DNA from: Oceanicella actignis
GTDB taxonomy: Bacteria > Pseudomonadota > Alphaproteobacteria > Rhodobacterales > Rhodobacteraceae
Length of the DNA: 64,000 nt
Reading direction: 5' to 3'
NCBI RefSeq assembly: GCF_008124525.1
Contig: NZ_VNHJ01000004.1
Location: forward strand, 62,001 to 126,000
The position numbers and the translations under genes were made by a program. Below the pieces are notes generated by a model. It searched no databases, was not told the DNA's origin, and saw only the letters and a list, made by a program, of their open reading frames with translations. Positions 11,113 through 20,211 of the stretch are shown in pieces (the first letter of the stretch is position 1; each line of letters opens with the position of its first letter).

Positions 11113-11616
11113 ATGACCTCGCGCAAGGATTGCGGCGCGCCCGATGCGCGCGCCATCGCGGCGCCGGCGGGCGCCCAGACGCCCGGACCGGCCGGGATCG
11201 AGGCCGCGCTGCGCGCCGCGGCGGGTCTGCGGGCGCGCAAGGGCCGGCCCGCGGCGCTGGCGCTGATCGAGTTCACCCGCGCGCCCATGGGCGGCGCGCC
11301 CCTGGCGCTGCGCGATCTGCGCGTGTCCGACATCGCGGCCTTCATCGCCGAGGACGTCCTCGCCCTCATACTGCCCGAGTCGGACGCTCCCGCGGCGGCG
11401 GTGGCGGCGCTGCGCGTCGCCCAGCGGCTGATCGACGAGGACGGGGCCGCGGCCGCGCGCCTCGGGGTGACCGAGATCCGGGCCGACGACCGCTCGTTGT
11501 CCGAAGCGGCGGCGCGGGCGCGCACGGGGCTGCAGGCGACGCTCGAGCCCTGCCCCGCCCGTCCCTCGCCGCTGGCCGACCCGCGCGACGGGGCCGGCGC
11601 CGCCCTCGTCGGCTGA
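11113..11616 (+). CDS. Small protein with a degenerate GGDEF-like domain
   Basis: A 167-residue cytoplasmic protein I cannot match to a named family with certainty. After a disordered Ala/Pro-rich start of about 30 residues, the pattern RPAALALIEF, DIAAFIAEDVLALILPESD and AARLGVTEIRADDRSLSEAA follows the secondary-structure order of a GGDEF domain. The GGDEF loop is replaced by IAEDV and the metal and GTP residues are missing, so cyclase activity is unlikely. ATG 11113 is preferred over 11092 because GGAG precedes it by eight bases. It sits between the permease and binding-protein genes of the purine importer. A role as sensor or regulator is speculation. Confidence 0.55.
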   Translation: MTSRKDCGAPDARAIAAPAGAQTPGPAGIEAALRAAAGLRARKGRPAALALIEFTRAPMGGAPLALRDLRVSDIAAFIAEDVLALILPESDAPAAAVAALRVAQRLIDEDGAAAARLGVTEIRADDRSLSEAAARARTGLQATLEPCPARPSPLADPRDGAGAALVG

Positions 11617-11750
11617 CGGCGCGCACAAGCGCCGGGCGCGAAGATTGCACGGTGACGCAAAGGCGCGACGCGGGTATCGTTCCCGCCCGAGAGCCCGGCG
11701 CGGCGCGCCCGGCTCCGCCGCGCGAGAACCGACAGAGGAGACGTCACCGC

Positions 11751-12821
11751 ATGAAACTCACCCGAACGCTTCTGGCCGCGGCCGCCGCGCTGGGCCTGGC
11801 GGGCGCCGCCGCAGCGGCCGACAAGATCAAGGTCGGCTTCATCTATGTGGGCCCGGTGGGCGATTTCGGCTGGTCCTATCAGCACGACCAGGGCCGCCAG
11901 GCCATCGAGGCCGCGCTGGGCGACAAGGTCGAGACCACCTATCTTGAGAGCGTGCCCGAAGGCCCCGACGCCGAACGCGCCCTGCGCCAGATGGCGCGCG
12001 CGGGCCACGACCTGATCTTCGCCACCTCCTTCGGCTTCATGAACCCGACGCTGAAGGTGGCCAAGCAGTTCCCGAACGTGAAGTTCGAGCACGCCACCGG
12101 CTACAAGCGCGCGCACAACGTCTCGACCTACTCGGCGCGCTTCTACGAGGGGCGGCATGTGATCGGCCTGATCGCCGGGCGCATGACCAAGACCAACACC
12201 ATCGGCTACATCGCCTCCTTCCCCATCCCCGAGGTGGTGCGCGGCATCAACGCCGCCTATCTGGCGGCCAAGTCGGTCAACCCCGACGTCAAGTTCAAGA
12301 TCGTCTGGGTCAACACCTGGTTCGACCCGGGCAAGGAAGCCGACGCGGCGAACGCGCTGATCGAACAGGGCGCGGACGTGATCATGCAGCACACCGACAG
12401 CCCCGCGCCGATGACCGTGGCCGAGGAAAAGGGCATCTTCGCCTTCGGCCAGGCCTCGGACATGAAGCGCTTCGGCCCCAACGCGCAGCTGACGGCGATC
12501 ATCGACAACTGGGCGCCCTACTATGTGCGCCGCGCCAAGGCGGTGCTGGACGGAACCTGGGAATCCGCCGACACCTGGGACGGCATCGCCTCGGGCATGG
12601 TCGCGTTCGCGCCCTTCTCCGAGCGCATCCCCCCCGAGGTGCGCGCCGAGGCGCAGGCCGCCATCGAGGCCATCGCGGCGGGCAAGCTGCACCCCTTCAC
12701 CGGCCCGATCCGCCGTCAGGACGGCTCGGTCTGGCTCAAGGAAGGCGAGGTGGCCGATGACGCCACGCTGGCCGGCATGAACTTCTACGTCGAGGGGATC
12801 GAGGGCGAACTGCCCAAGTGA
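11751..12821 (+). CDS. BMP-family ABC transporter substrate-binding protein
   Basis: Periplasmic binding protein of the PnrA/Bmp family, 356 residues. A typical Sec signal peptide of about 23 residues (MKLTRTLLAAAAALGLAG...) ends at AAA-DKIKVG, with no lipobox cysteine, so it is soluble rather than a lipoprotein. The mature part shows GPVGDFGWSYQHDQGR and HTDSPAPMTVAEEKG, both family-typical. ATG 11751 follows GAGGAG at 11735. It supplies ligand to the importer encoded at 7530-11042. Ligand likely a purine or nucleoside from genomic context. Confidence 0.92.
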   Translation: MKLTRTLLAAAAALGLAGAAAAADKIKVGFIYVGPVGDFGWSYQHDQGRQAIEAALGDKVETTYLESVPEGPDAERALRQMARAGHDLIFATSFGFMNPTLKVAKQFPNVKFEHATGYKRAHNVSTYSARFYEGRHVIGLIAGRMTKTNTIGYIASFPIPEVVRGINAAYLAAKSVNPDVKFKIVWVNTWFDPGKEADAANALIEQGADVIMQHTDSPAPMTVAEEKGIFAFGQASDMKRFGPNAQLTAIIDNWAPYYVRRAKAVLDGTWESADTWDGIASGMVAFAPFSERIPPEVRAEAQAAIEAIAAGKLHPFTGPIRRQDGSVWLKEGEVADDATLAGMNFYVEGIEGELPK

Positions 12822-12834
12822 TCCGCGATCGGCG

Positions 12835-12857
12835 GCGCCCGGCCGCGCGCCGGGCGC
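12835..12857 (+). terminator. Hairpin after the binding-protein gene
   Basis: GCGCCCGGC and GCCGGGCGC form a perfect 9-bp stem with a CGCGC loop, 14 bases after the binding-protein stop and 20 bases before the aldo/keto reductase start. There is no T-tract, so it may be a 3' mRNA-stabilising or attenuating hairpin, common after highly expressed binding-protein genes, rather than a full terminator. Confidence 0.45.
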
Positions 12858-12876
12858 GCCACGCGAAGGAGCCGTC

Positions 12877-13815
12877 ATGCGCCGCAAGCTTCTGGGAGCC
12901 ACGGGGGTCGAGGTCTCGGCCCTGTGCCTTGGCACGATGTCCTTCGGCGGCGACGCCGACGAGGCCGAGGCCGCCCGCATCTACGCCGCCGCCCGCGACG
13001 CGGGAGTGGACTTCATCGACTGCGCCAACGTCTACAATGGCGGCGAGGCCGAGCGCATCCTCGGCCGGCTCATGGCGCATGAGCGCGACTCGCTGGTGGT
13101 GACGACCAAGTGCCACATGCTCGGCGGATCGAGCCGGCGGGCGATCCGCGCCCAGGTCGAGGCCAGCCTGCGCCGGCTGGGAACCGATCGGGTGGACGTT
13201 CTGTTCCTGCATCACGACGCCGACCCGGCGCGGCTCGAGGACCGGCTGCGCGCGCTCGAGGACATCCAGCGTTCGGGCCAGGCGATCTATCTGGGCCTGT
13301 CGAACTACCCCGCCTGGCGCGTCGCGACGGCGCTGGGCGTTCAGGCGCTACGCGGCTGGGGCCGCATCGACGTGCTCCAGCCCATGTATTCGCTGGTCAA
13401 GCGCCAGGCCGAGGTCGAGCTCATGCCCCTCGCCCAGGCCGAGGGGCTGGGGGTCATCCCCTACAGCCCCCTCGGCGGCGGGCTGCTGACGGGCAAGTAT
13501 CTGCGCGGCGAGACGGGCCGCCTTGCGGTCAACCCCGCCTATCGCGCCCGCTACGGCGAGGACTGGATGCACGAGACCGCCCGCGCCTTCGTCGCCCTGG
13601 CCGGCGAGCTGGGCGTGCATCCGGCGACGCTGGCGGTGGCCTGGGCGGGCGCGCACCCGGCGGTGACGGCGCCCATCATCGGCGCGCGCTCGCTCGAGCA
13701 GCTGCGCCCCTCGCTCGCCGCGGCCGAGTTCGACATGACCGACGAGCTGCGCGCGCGCATCTCGGCCCTGTCGCGCACGCCGCCGCCCGCGACCGACCGT
13801 CTCGAAGAGGCCTGA
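12877..13815 (+). CDS. Aldo/keto reductase
   Basis: NADPH-dependent oxidoreductase of the AKR superfamily, 312 residues, TIM barrel. The catalytic Asp and Tyr are in DFIDCANVYNGGEAE, the Lys in TTKCHM and the His in LFLHHDAD. The cofactor-binding end is IIGARSLEQLRPSLAA. It reads like the YajO/tas-type group. A GAAGGAG precedes the ATG. It lies between the purine transporter and guanine deaminase on the same strand; its substrate is unknown and membership of the purine pathway is only positional. Confidence 0.9.
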   Translation: MRRKLLGATGVEVSALCLGTMSFGGDADEAEAARIYAAARDAGVDFIDCANVYNGGEAERILGRLMAHERDSLVVTTKCHMLGGSSRRAIRAQVEASLRRLGTDRVDVLFLHHDADPARLEDRLRALEDIQRSGQAIYLGLSNYPAWRVATALGVQALRGWGRIDVLQPMYSLVKRQAEVELMPLAQAEGLGVIPYSPLGGGLLTGKYLRGETGRLAVNPAYRARYGEDWMHETARAFVALAGELGVHPATLAVAWAGAHPAVTAPIIGARSLEQLRPSLAAAEFDMTDELRARISALSRTPPPATDRLEEA

Positions 13816-13852
13816 GCCGCGCCCGACCCGACCCCCAAGAATGGAAGACCCC

Positions 13853-15190
13853 ATGACCGGCGCCGCCGAACCCGGCGCAGCTTCGCAGGACGAGCGGCTG
13901 ATCCTTGGCCAGACCCTGCGCCTGCGCGAAGATCCCTTCCTGGTCCCGCCCGAGGACTGCGCCGCGCATGACTCGCGCGGCGGCGTTCTTGTGCGCGAAG
14001 GCCGCATCGCCGCCGTCGGACCGGCCGACGCGCTGCGCGCCGCCCACCCGCGCGCGCGGGTCGAGGACATGGGCGATGCGCTCATCATCCCCGGCTTCGT
14101 CGATTGCCATGCGCACTATCCCCAGACCGGGATCATCGCCAGCTGGGGCAAGCGGCTGATCGACTGGCTCAACGCCTACACCTTCCCCGAGGAGCTGCGC
14201 TTCGCCGATCCCGAATACGCGCGCGCGCAGGCCGAGCTTTACCTCGACCTGAACCTGGCCAACGGCATCACCGCCGCCTGCGTCTATTGCACCGTGCACC
14301 CGCAAAGCGCCGACGCGCTGTTCGCCGCGGCCCTCGCGCGGGGCCTTCGCCTGTGCGCGGGCAAGGTGATGATGGACCGCAACGCGCCCCCCGGCCTGAC
14401 CGACGACCCGCGCCGCGGCCATGACGAAAGCGCGGCGCTGATCGCGCGCTGGCATGGGCGCGGGCGGCTGGGATACGCGGTCACGCCGCGCTTCGCCCCC
14501 ACCTCGACGCCCGAACAGCTCGAGGCCGCGGGCGCGCTCTGGGCCGCGCATCCCGACTGCCTCATGCAGACCCATCTGTCCGAACAGCCCGACGAAATCG
14601 CCTGGGTGCGCGAGCTGTTCCCCGGGGATCCCGACTATTTCGGCGTCTATGAGGCGCGCGGGCTGGCCGGGCCCGGCGCGATCATGGGCCATGCCATTCA
14701 CCTGACCGAGCGCGAGCGCGCGGCGCTGGCCGAGACGGGAACCGGCGTCGCGCATTGCCCGACCTCGAACGCCTTCATCGGCTCGGGCCTGTGCGACGTG
14801 GCCGGGCTTGCGCGCAGCGGCGTGCCGGTGGGGCTGGCGACGGATGTGGGCGGCGGGTCGAGCTTCTCGATGCTGGCGACCATGCGCTCGGCCTACGAGA
14901 TCAGCCAGCTGCGCGGCGCCCCGCTCCATCCGGCGCAGCTCTTGTGGATGGCCACGGCCGGCTCGGCGCGGGTCATGCGGCTGGACGACCGGATCGGGCG
15001 GCTCGAGCCGGGCCTGGAAGCGGACCTGGTCGCGCTGGACCTGGCCGCAACGCCCGTCGCCGCCCAGCGCGCCGCGCGGGCGCGCGACGTGTGGGAGGCG
15101 CTGTTCGCGACCATGATCCTGGGCGACGACCGCGCGGTGAAGGCCGTGTGGTCGGGCGGCCGGCCGATGAAGCGGCCCCCGGGGGCCTGA
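13853..15190 (+). CDS. guaD: Guanine deaminase
   Basis: Zn-dependent amidohydrolase converting guanine to xanthine, which feeds XdhAB. It has 445 residues. Metal ligands sit in PGFVDCHAHYPQTG, MQTHLSEQPDE, GHAIHLTERE and GLATDVGGGSSFSM; the last motif and WLNAYTFPEE are specific to guanine deaminases. ATG 13853 is preferred because GGAAG lies five bases upstream; an in-frame ATG at 13841 would add four residues but has no ribosome binding site. It completes a guanine-xanthine-urate route with the upstream genes. Confidence 0.93.
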   Translation: MTGAAEPGAASQDERLILGQTLRLREDPFLVPPEDCAAHDSRGGVLVREGRIAAVGPADALRAAHPRARVEDMGDALIIPGFVDCHAHYPQTGIIASWGKRLIDWLNAYTFPEELRFADPEYARAQAELYLDLNLANGITAACVYCTVHPQSADALFAAALARGLRLCAGKVMMDRNAPPGLTDDPRRGHDESAALIARWHGRGRLGYAVTPRFAPTSTPEQLEAAGALWAAHPDCLMQTHLSEQPDEIAWVRELFPGDPDYFGVYEARGLAGPGAIMGHAIHLTERERAALAETGTGVAHCPTSNAFIGSGLCDVAGLARSGVPVGLATDVGGGSSFSMLATMRSAYEISQLRGAPLHPAQLLWMATAGSARVMRLDDRIGRLEPGLEADLVALDLAATPVAAQRAARARDVWEALFATMILGDDRAVKAVWSGGRPMKRPPGA

Positions 15191-15201
15191 AGGGAAACGC
15201 C

Positions 15202-16233
15202 ATGCGCACCATCTACAGCGAGGACCACCGCCTGCACTTCCCGCAGGCCGAGCTGCATGCCGGCCAGTTCGTCACGCCCTTCGAGCGGCCGAGCCGCGTC
15301 GAATACATCCTGGCGCGGCTGCGCGAGCGCGGCCTTGACGACATCGCCGCGCCCGATCCCGTCGCCATGGCGCCCATCCGCGCCCTGTGCCGGCCCGATT
15401 ACCTGGCATTTCTGGAAAACGCCTGGGACGAATGGAAGCGGGCCGGCTGCGCGGGCGAGATCATTCCCGCCAGCTTTCCCGCCCGGCGCATGAACGCCGA
15501 TCGCGCGCCCACGAACATCGACGGCAAGGTCGGCTTCTACGCGCTGGCCGCCGAGACGGCCATCACCGCCGGAACCTGGGCCGCGGCGCTGTCCTCGGCG
15601 GCCGTGGCGCAAACCGCCCAGCGCATCGTGGCGGGCGGGGCGCGGGCGGCCTTCGCCCTGTGCCGCCCGCCGGGCCACCACGCCACCGCCGACATGTTCG
15701 GCGGCTATTGCTTCATCAACAACGCGGCGCTGGCGGCCGAGGCCTTCCGCGCCGACGGCGCGGCGCGCGTCGCGGTGCTGGACATCGACTTTCACCACGG
15801 CAACGGCACGCAGGACATCTTCTATCGCCGCGGCGACGTGTTCTTCGCCTCGATCCACGGCGCGCCCGAGCACGCCTTCCCCTACTATCTGGGCCATGCG
15901 GACGAAACCGGCGAAGGTCCCGGCGAGGGCGCGAACCTGAACCTGCCCCTGCCCCCGGGCGCGGGCTACGGCCTCTGGGCCGAGGCGCTCGACTCCGCGC
16001 TGGCGCGCATCCGCGCCTTCGGCGCCGAGGCGCTGGTGGTGTCGCTGGGGGTGGACGCCTACAAGGACGACCCGATCAGCTTCTTCACGCTCGACAGCCC
16101 CGATTTCCTCGATGCGGGCCGGCGCATCGGGCGGCTGGGCCTGCCGACGCTGTTCTGCATGGAGGGCGGCTACGCGATCGAGGCGATCGGGGTGAACGCG
16201 GTCAACGTTCTGGAGGGATTTCTGGACGCCTGA
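15202..16233 (+). CDS. HDAC-fold deacetylase, acetylpolyamine amidohydrolase type
   Basis: Arginase/deacetylase-fold zinc hydrolase of 343 residues. It shows RPPGHHA, DIDFHHGNGTQDIF and GVDAYKDDP, which carry the catalytic His pair and the Zn-binding Asp-His-Asp set. The N-terminal MRTIYSEDHRLHFP with an insertion before the active site matches bacterial acetylpolyamine amidohydrolases better than histone deacetylases. It follows guaD by 11 bases. The convergent neighbour is a polyamine-type ABC importer, which supports acetyl-polyamines as substrates. This is family plus context inference. Confidence 0.85.
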   Translation: MRTIYSEDHRLHFPQAELHAGQFVTPFERPSRVEYILARLRERGLDDIAAPDPVAMAPIRALCRPDYLAFLENAWDEWKRAGCAGEIIPASFPARRMNADRAPTNIDGKVGFYALAAETAITAGTWAAALSSAAVAQTAQRIVAGGARAAFALCRPPGHHATADMFGGYCFINNAALAAEAFRADGAARVAVLDIDFHHGNGTQDIFYRRGDVFFASIHGAPEHAFPYYLGHADETGEGPGEGANLNLPLPPGAGYGLWAEALDSALARIRAFGAEALVVSLGVDAYKDDPISFFTLDSPDFLDAGRRIGRLGLPTLFCMEGGYAIEAIGVNAVNVLEGFLDA

Positions 16234-16246
16234 GTGCGGGCGCGTT

Positions 16247-16268
16247 GCCGGGGCGCGCGCGCCCCGGC
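16247..16268. terminator. Bidirectional GC palindrome between convergent operons
   Basis: A perfect 22-base palindrome centred on GGGGCGCGCGCGCCCC lies 13 bases after the deacetylase stop and six bases beyond the stop of the convergent binding-protein gene. Position and symmetry suit a shared terminator for both strands, although neither side has a long T-tract. Confidence 0.55.
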
Positions 16269-16274
16269 CGCAAT

Positions 16275-17297
16275 TCACTTCTGAAGCTCGGTCCAGATGG
16301 CGGTGTAGATCGCCTGGATCTCCTTCGGGCAGCTGGGGCCGAAGCGCCCGGCGGCGGCCAGCTCGGCCGGCGGGTTGATCTCGGGCGCGTCCTTCATCTC
16401 GGGCGGCATGAAGGCGTCCGACCCCTTGATCCCGTTCGAGTAGCGCGCGAAGGCCGAGATCAGCGCCGCGTTCTCGGGATCCATGATGAAGTTCTGGAAC
16501 AGCTTGGCGTTCTCGACGTTCTTCGCGTCGGCCAGCACGGCGACCGAGTCCATCCACAGCGGATAGCCCTCGCGCGGGTAGCCGTAGCGGACCTTCGGAT
16601 TGGCCAGCCGCGCGCGGAAGGTCGAGCCGTTCCAGTTCACGCTGGCGACCCACTCGCCCGAGGCCAGCTTGTCGGTGGTGCCGTAATCCATCGACAGCCA
16701 TTTGGGCTTGGCCGCGACCAGCGCGTCACGCGCGGCCTTGAGCTTGGCCTTGTCCTCGGTGCAGGCCTCGCCGCCGACATAGTAGAGCGCCAGGTTGATC
16801 ACGTCCTGCATCTCGGGCACGACGTTGATCTTGCCCGCCAGCTCGGGCGGCGGATCGAGGAAGATGGCCGAGGTGTTGATGTCGCCGTCATAGGCGTCGA
16901 CATTGACCGCCATGCCCGTCGAGCCCCACTGCCAGGGCACGGTGTAGCGCCGGCCCGGATCCCAGGGCACGTCGACCCAGACGGGATCGACGTTCTTGAA
17001 GTTCTCCATCTGATCGGGGCGCGTCTCGAGCAGCAGCCCCTTTTCGATGAAGATCGGCACGAAGCTGTGCGAGGGCACGACGATGTCGAAGCCGTGGCCG
17101 CCCGCCTCGACCTTGGTCAGGGCGGTGGTGTTCGAGTCGTATTCCGTGATGGTGACCTTGACGTCATAGGTCTGCTCGAACTTCTTGATCAGCTCGGGAT
17201 TGGTGTAGTTGCCCCAGTTGTAGATGTTCAGGGCCCCTTCGGCATGAGCGGCGGCGGCGGCAAGGGCCGTCGCGGCCGCCAGGGCGGGAATGCGCAT
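16275..17297 (-). CDS. Polyamine-type ABC transporter substrate-binding protein
   Basis: Periplasmic protein of the PotD/PotF family, 340 residues. The signal peptide is MRIPALAAATALAAAAAHAEG, followed by the family opening LNIYNWGNYTNPELIKKFEQ and ending IYTAIWTELQK. AAGGAGAG precedes the ATG by six bases. It is the last gene of a four-gene operon in the order ATPase, permease, permease, binding protein. Spermidine or putrescine is the expected cargo for the family; other small cations or amino-acid derivatives are possible. Confidence 0.9.
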   Translation of the reverse strand: MRIPALAAATALAAAAAHAEGALNIYNWGNYTNPELIKKFEQTYDVKVTITEYDSNTTALTKVEAGGHGFDIVVPSHSFVPIFIEKGLLLETRPDQMENFKNVDPVWVDVPWDPGRRYTVPWQWGSTGMAVNVDAYDGDINTSAIFLDPPPELAGKINVVPEMQDVINLALYYVGGEACTEDKAKLKAARDALVAAKPKWLSMDYGTTDKLASGEWVASVNWNGSTFRARLANPKVRYGYPREGYPLWMDSVAVLADAKNVENAKLFQNFIMDPENAALISAFARYSNGIKGSDAFMPPEMKDAPEINPPAELAAAGRFGPSCPKEIQAIYTAIWTELQK

Positions 17298-17360
17298 GAC
17301 TTTCTCTCCTTGTCGGATGGCGGACCGGAGGGCCCGCCGGGTTGGCGCGGCGCGAACGGT

Positions 17361-18167
17361 TCAGGCCCGCTTTCTCGTGACCGCGAAGAACAGGCTCAGC
17401 AACGCGACCGTCACCGCCAGCAGCACGGTCGAGATCGCGTTGACCTCGGGCGTGGCGGCGCGGCGGATCTGGCCAAGCATGTAGGTCGGCAGGGTGTCCT
17501 GGCCGGCCGACTTGACGAACTCGGTGATGATGACGTCGTCGAGCGAGATGACGAAGGCCAACATCGCCCCGGCCGCGATTCCGGGCGCCAGCAGCGGCAG
17601 CGTCACGCGCCGGAAGGCCAGCCAGGGCGTGGCGTAAAGGTCGGCGGCCGCGGTCTCGAGCGTCAGGTCCATGCTTTCGAGCCGGGCGCGGATGGGCAGA
17701 TAGGCGAAGGGCACGCAGAAGGCGGCATGCGCCAGGATCAGATAGCCCAGCCCCGTATAGCCGGTGGCGACCTTGATGGAGGAGAAGAAGATCAGCAGCG
17801 CCACGGCGGTGACGATCTCGGGCGCCATCAGCGGCTGGTTGATGATGGCGTAGATCAGCGTCTGCCCGGGAAAGCGTCCGCGCCGCGTCGTGCCCAGCGC
17901 CGCCATGGTCGCCGTGACGGTGGCGATGCCCGAAGCGGCCAGCGCGATGACGACCGAGCGCATGGTCGCCTCCTGCACCTGGGCGTTCTCCCACGCGGCG
18001 CCATACCATTTGAGCGAGAAGCCGCCCCAGACCGCCACCGAATCCGATCCGTTGAACGAATAGATCACCAGCGTGGCGATGGGCGCATAAAGGATCAGGA
18101 AGGTCGCCGCGGCCATCGCGGCGAAGCCGGGCAGCCTTGCGGCCGAGAATGGGCGCGCCCTAGCCAT
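17361..18167 (-). CDS. Polyamine-type ABC transporter permease (PotC/PotI)
   Basis: Inner-membrane permease of 268 residues with about six transmembrane helices. It has FLILYAPIATLVIYSFN near the start and the EAA-type loop AAADLYATPWLAFRRVTLPLLAPG that couples to the ATPase. ATG 18167 is preferred because it overlaps the preceding permease stop by eight bases and starts directly ahead of the first helix. A 63-base spacer then leads to the binding-protein gene. Confidence 0.88.
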   Translation of the reverse strand: MARARPFSAARLPGFAAMAAATFLILYAPIATLVIYSFNGSDSVAVWGGFSLKWYGAAWENAQVQEATMRSVVIALAASGIATVTATMAALGTTRRGRFPGQTLIYAIINQPLMAPEIVTAVALLIFFSSIKVATGYTGLGYLILAHAAFCVPFAYLPIRARLESMDLTLETAAADLYATPWLAFRRVTLPLLAPGIAAGAMLAFVISLDDVIITEFVKSAGQDTLPTYMLGQIRRAATPEVNAISTVLLAVTVALLSLFFAVTRKRA

Positions 18168-19056
18168 CGGCGCCCGCCCGCGCGGCGGCCCGCACATAGA
18201 TCGTCAGCGCGCAGGCCACCATCGCCAGCAGGATCAGCGACAGCGCCGCGCCCAGCGGCCAGTTGCGCCCGGCGCCGAACTGCAGCTCGATGAAGTTGCC
18301 GATCATCATGTTCTTGCCCCCGCCCAGAACCCGCGGCGTCACATAGGCGCCCAGCGACGGCACGAAGACAAGGATCGAGCCCGCGACCACCCCCGGCCGC
18401 ACGATCGGCAGCACCACCTTGCGCAGCACCTGCCAGCGCGAGGCGTAAAGGTCGTAGGCGGCCTCGGCCATGCGCATGTCGAAGCGCTCGATCGCCGCAT
18501 AGAGCGGCAGCGCCATCAGGGGCAGATAGACGTAGGTCATGCCGATCAGCACGGCGACGTCGGTGTAGAGGATCTGGATCGGGGACGAGATCAGCCCAAG
18601 GCGCATCAGCGCGCCGTTCAGGATGCCCTCGTTGCGCAGCACCTCCATGATGGCGAAGGTGCGGATCAGAAGGTTGGTCCAGAACGGCACCGTGATCAGG
18701 AACAGCCACAGCATGCGCGTGCGCGCCGGGCGCGTGGCGATGAACCAGGCCGTCGGCAGGCCGAAGACGAAGGTCAGCAGCGTGGTCAGCAGCGACAGCT
18801 TGACCGAGCGCCAGAAGATCGACAGATGCGCGTCGGCAAGGCGCACCGTGCCGTCGAAGATGTCGCGCTCGAACAGGACGCGGAACCACGCCTCGAGCGA
18901 GAACTTCCACTCGACCCCCGAATATTCGCCGGGCTCGAGAAAGGCGTAGACGACGACGATCAGCAGCGGCCCCGACGCCCCCGCCAGAAGCAGCGCCAGC
19001 GCCGGCGCCGACAGCAGCCAGCCCTGGCGCGCGCGCCGTCTTTCCTCGGCGGTCAT
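18160..19056 (-). CDS. Polyamine-type ABC transporter permease (PotB/PotH)
   Basis: Partner permease, 298 residues. A first helix LSAPALALLLAGASGPLLIVVVY is followed by a large periplasmic loop, then about five more helices and the EAA-like loop AAYDLYASRWQVLRKVVLPIVRPG. It lies 40 bases after the ATPase gene and overlaps the next permease. Confidence 0.88.
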   Translation of the reverse strand: MTAEERRRARQGWLLSAPALALLLAGASGPLLIVVVYAFLEPGEYSGVEWKFSLEAWFRVLFERDIFDGTVRLADAHLSIFWRSVKLSLLTTLLTFVFGLPTAWFIATRPARTRMLWLFLITVPFWTNLLIRTFAIMEVLRNEGILNGALMRLGLISSPIQILYTDVAVLIGMTYVYLPLMALPLYAAIERFDMRMAEAAYDLYASRWQVLRKVVLPIVRPGVVAGSILVFVPSLGAYVTPRVLGGGKNMMIGNFIELQFGAGRNWPLGAALSLILLAMVACALTIYVRAAARAGADG

Positions 19057-19096
19057 CGGGCGGGCGGACGCGCGGGCCGGTTCATGGCGTCCCTCC

Positions 19097-20158
19097 TCAA
19101 TCTTCCAGCGCCTGGAGCGCGCCGGGCGCGAAGTCCAGCCCGACCCGCGCGCCGGGCTCGGGCATGCGCCCCTCCTCCAGCCGCGCGACGATAGGCGTGC
19201 CGTCGTCCAGCTTCATGTGGCAATGGGCGGCGGGGCCGAAATAGACGATCTCGGCCACGGTCGCCTCCAGCCTTCCCGCGCCCGGCGCGTTCAGGCGCAG
19301 GTGCTCGGGGCGCACGGTCAGCGTGATGCGCGCGCCCTCGGCCGGCGCGCCGCCGGGCGCGGGCAGCGCCGCGCCCGCGGGCAGATGCACCGCGCCGCCG
19401 CGCGCGACGCCCTCGAGGAAGTTCGTCTCGCCGATGAAGTCGGCCACGAAGCGGTTGACCGGCCGCGCGTAGATCTCGCGCGGCGGGCCGACCTGCTGCA
19501 GGCGGCCCCCGCGCATCACGCCGACGCGGTCGGACATGGTCAGCGCCTCTTCCTGGTCGTGGGTGACGAAGACGAAGGTGATCCCGGTCTCGTGCTGCAG
19601 GCGCTTGAGCTCGCGCTGCATCTCCTTGCGCAGCTTCAGATCGAGGGCCGAAAGCGGCTCGTCCAGCAGCAGCACCCGCGGCGCCGGCGCCAGCGCCCGC
19701 GCCAGCGCGACGCGCTGCTGCTGGCCGCCCGAAAGCTGGTCGGGGCGGCGGTCGGCCATCTCTTCCATCCGCACGAGGCGAAGGATCTGCGCCACGCGCG
19801 CGCGCGTCTCGGCGGCCGGGCGGCCCAGCATCTCGAGCCCGAAGGCGATGTTGCGCGCCACGCTCAGATGCGGGAACAGCGCGTAGCTCTGAAAAACGGT
19901 GTTCACGGGCCGCCGGTTGGGCGGATCGTCCGTGATGTCGCGCCCCTCGAGCAGGATGCGCCCCGCATCGGGGGTCTCGAACCCCGCGATCAGGCGCAGC
20001 AGCGTGGTCTTGCCGCAACCGGACGGGCCCAGAAGCGTGAAGAACTCGCCCTTGCGGATGGTCAGCGACACGTCGTCCAGCGCCCGCACCGGACCCGCGG
20101 CGCTGGGGTATTCCTTGCGCGCCGAGCGAATCTCGACCGCAGCGTCATCTTCGGTCAA
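19097..20158 (-). CDS. Polyamine-type ABC transporter ATP-binding protein (PotA/PotG)
   Basis: ATPase of 353 residues: Walker [11 protein letters not shown]-loop FQSYALF, signature [15 protein letters not shown], Walker [13 protein letters not shown], then a TOBE domain from about residue 270 ([12 protein letters not shown]). A TTG start at 20158 is proposed because GGGGGAG lies about five bases upstream and the product then begins [12 protein letters not shown], in register with relatives; longer in-frame readings add an Arg/Pro-rich tail unlike the family. Confidence 0.9.
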   Translation of the reverse strand: MTEDDAAVEIRSARKEYPSAAGPVRALDDVSLTIRKGEFFTLLGPSGCGKTTLLRLIAGFETPDAGRILLEGRDITDDPPNRRPVNTVFQSYALFPHLSVARNIAFGLEMLGRPAAETRARVAQILRLVRMEEMADRRPDQLSGGQQQRVALARALAPAPRVLLLDEPLSALDLKLRKEMQRELKRLQHETGITFVFVTHDQEEALTMSDRVGVMRGGRLQQVGPPREIYARPVNRFVADFIGETNFLEGVARGGAVHLPAGAALPAPGGAPAEGARITLTVRPEHLRLNAPGAGRLEATVAEIVYFGPAAHCHMKLDDGTPIVARLEEGRMPEPGARVGLDFAPGALQALED

Positions 20159-20211
20159 GCGGCTCCCCCCGTCATTGCCCGGACAAAGGGTCGCAGGCGG
20201 CGTCGGCGGCG

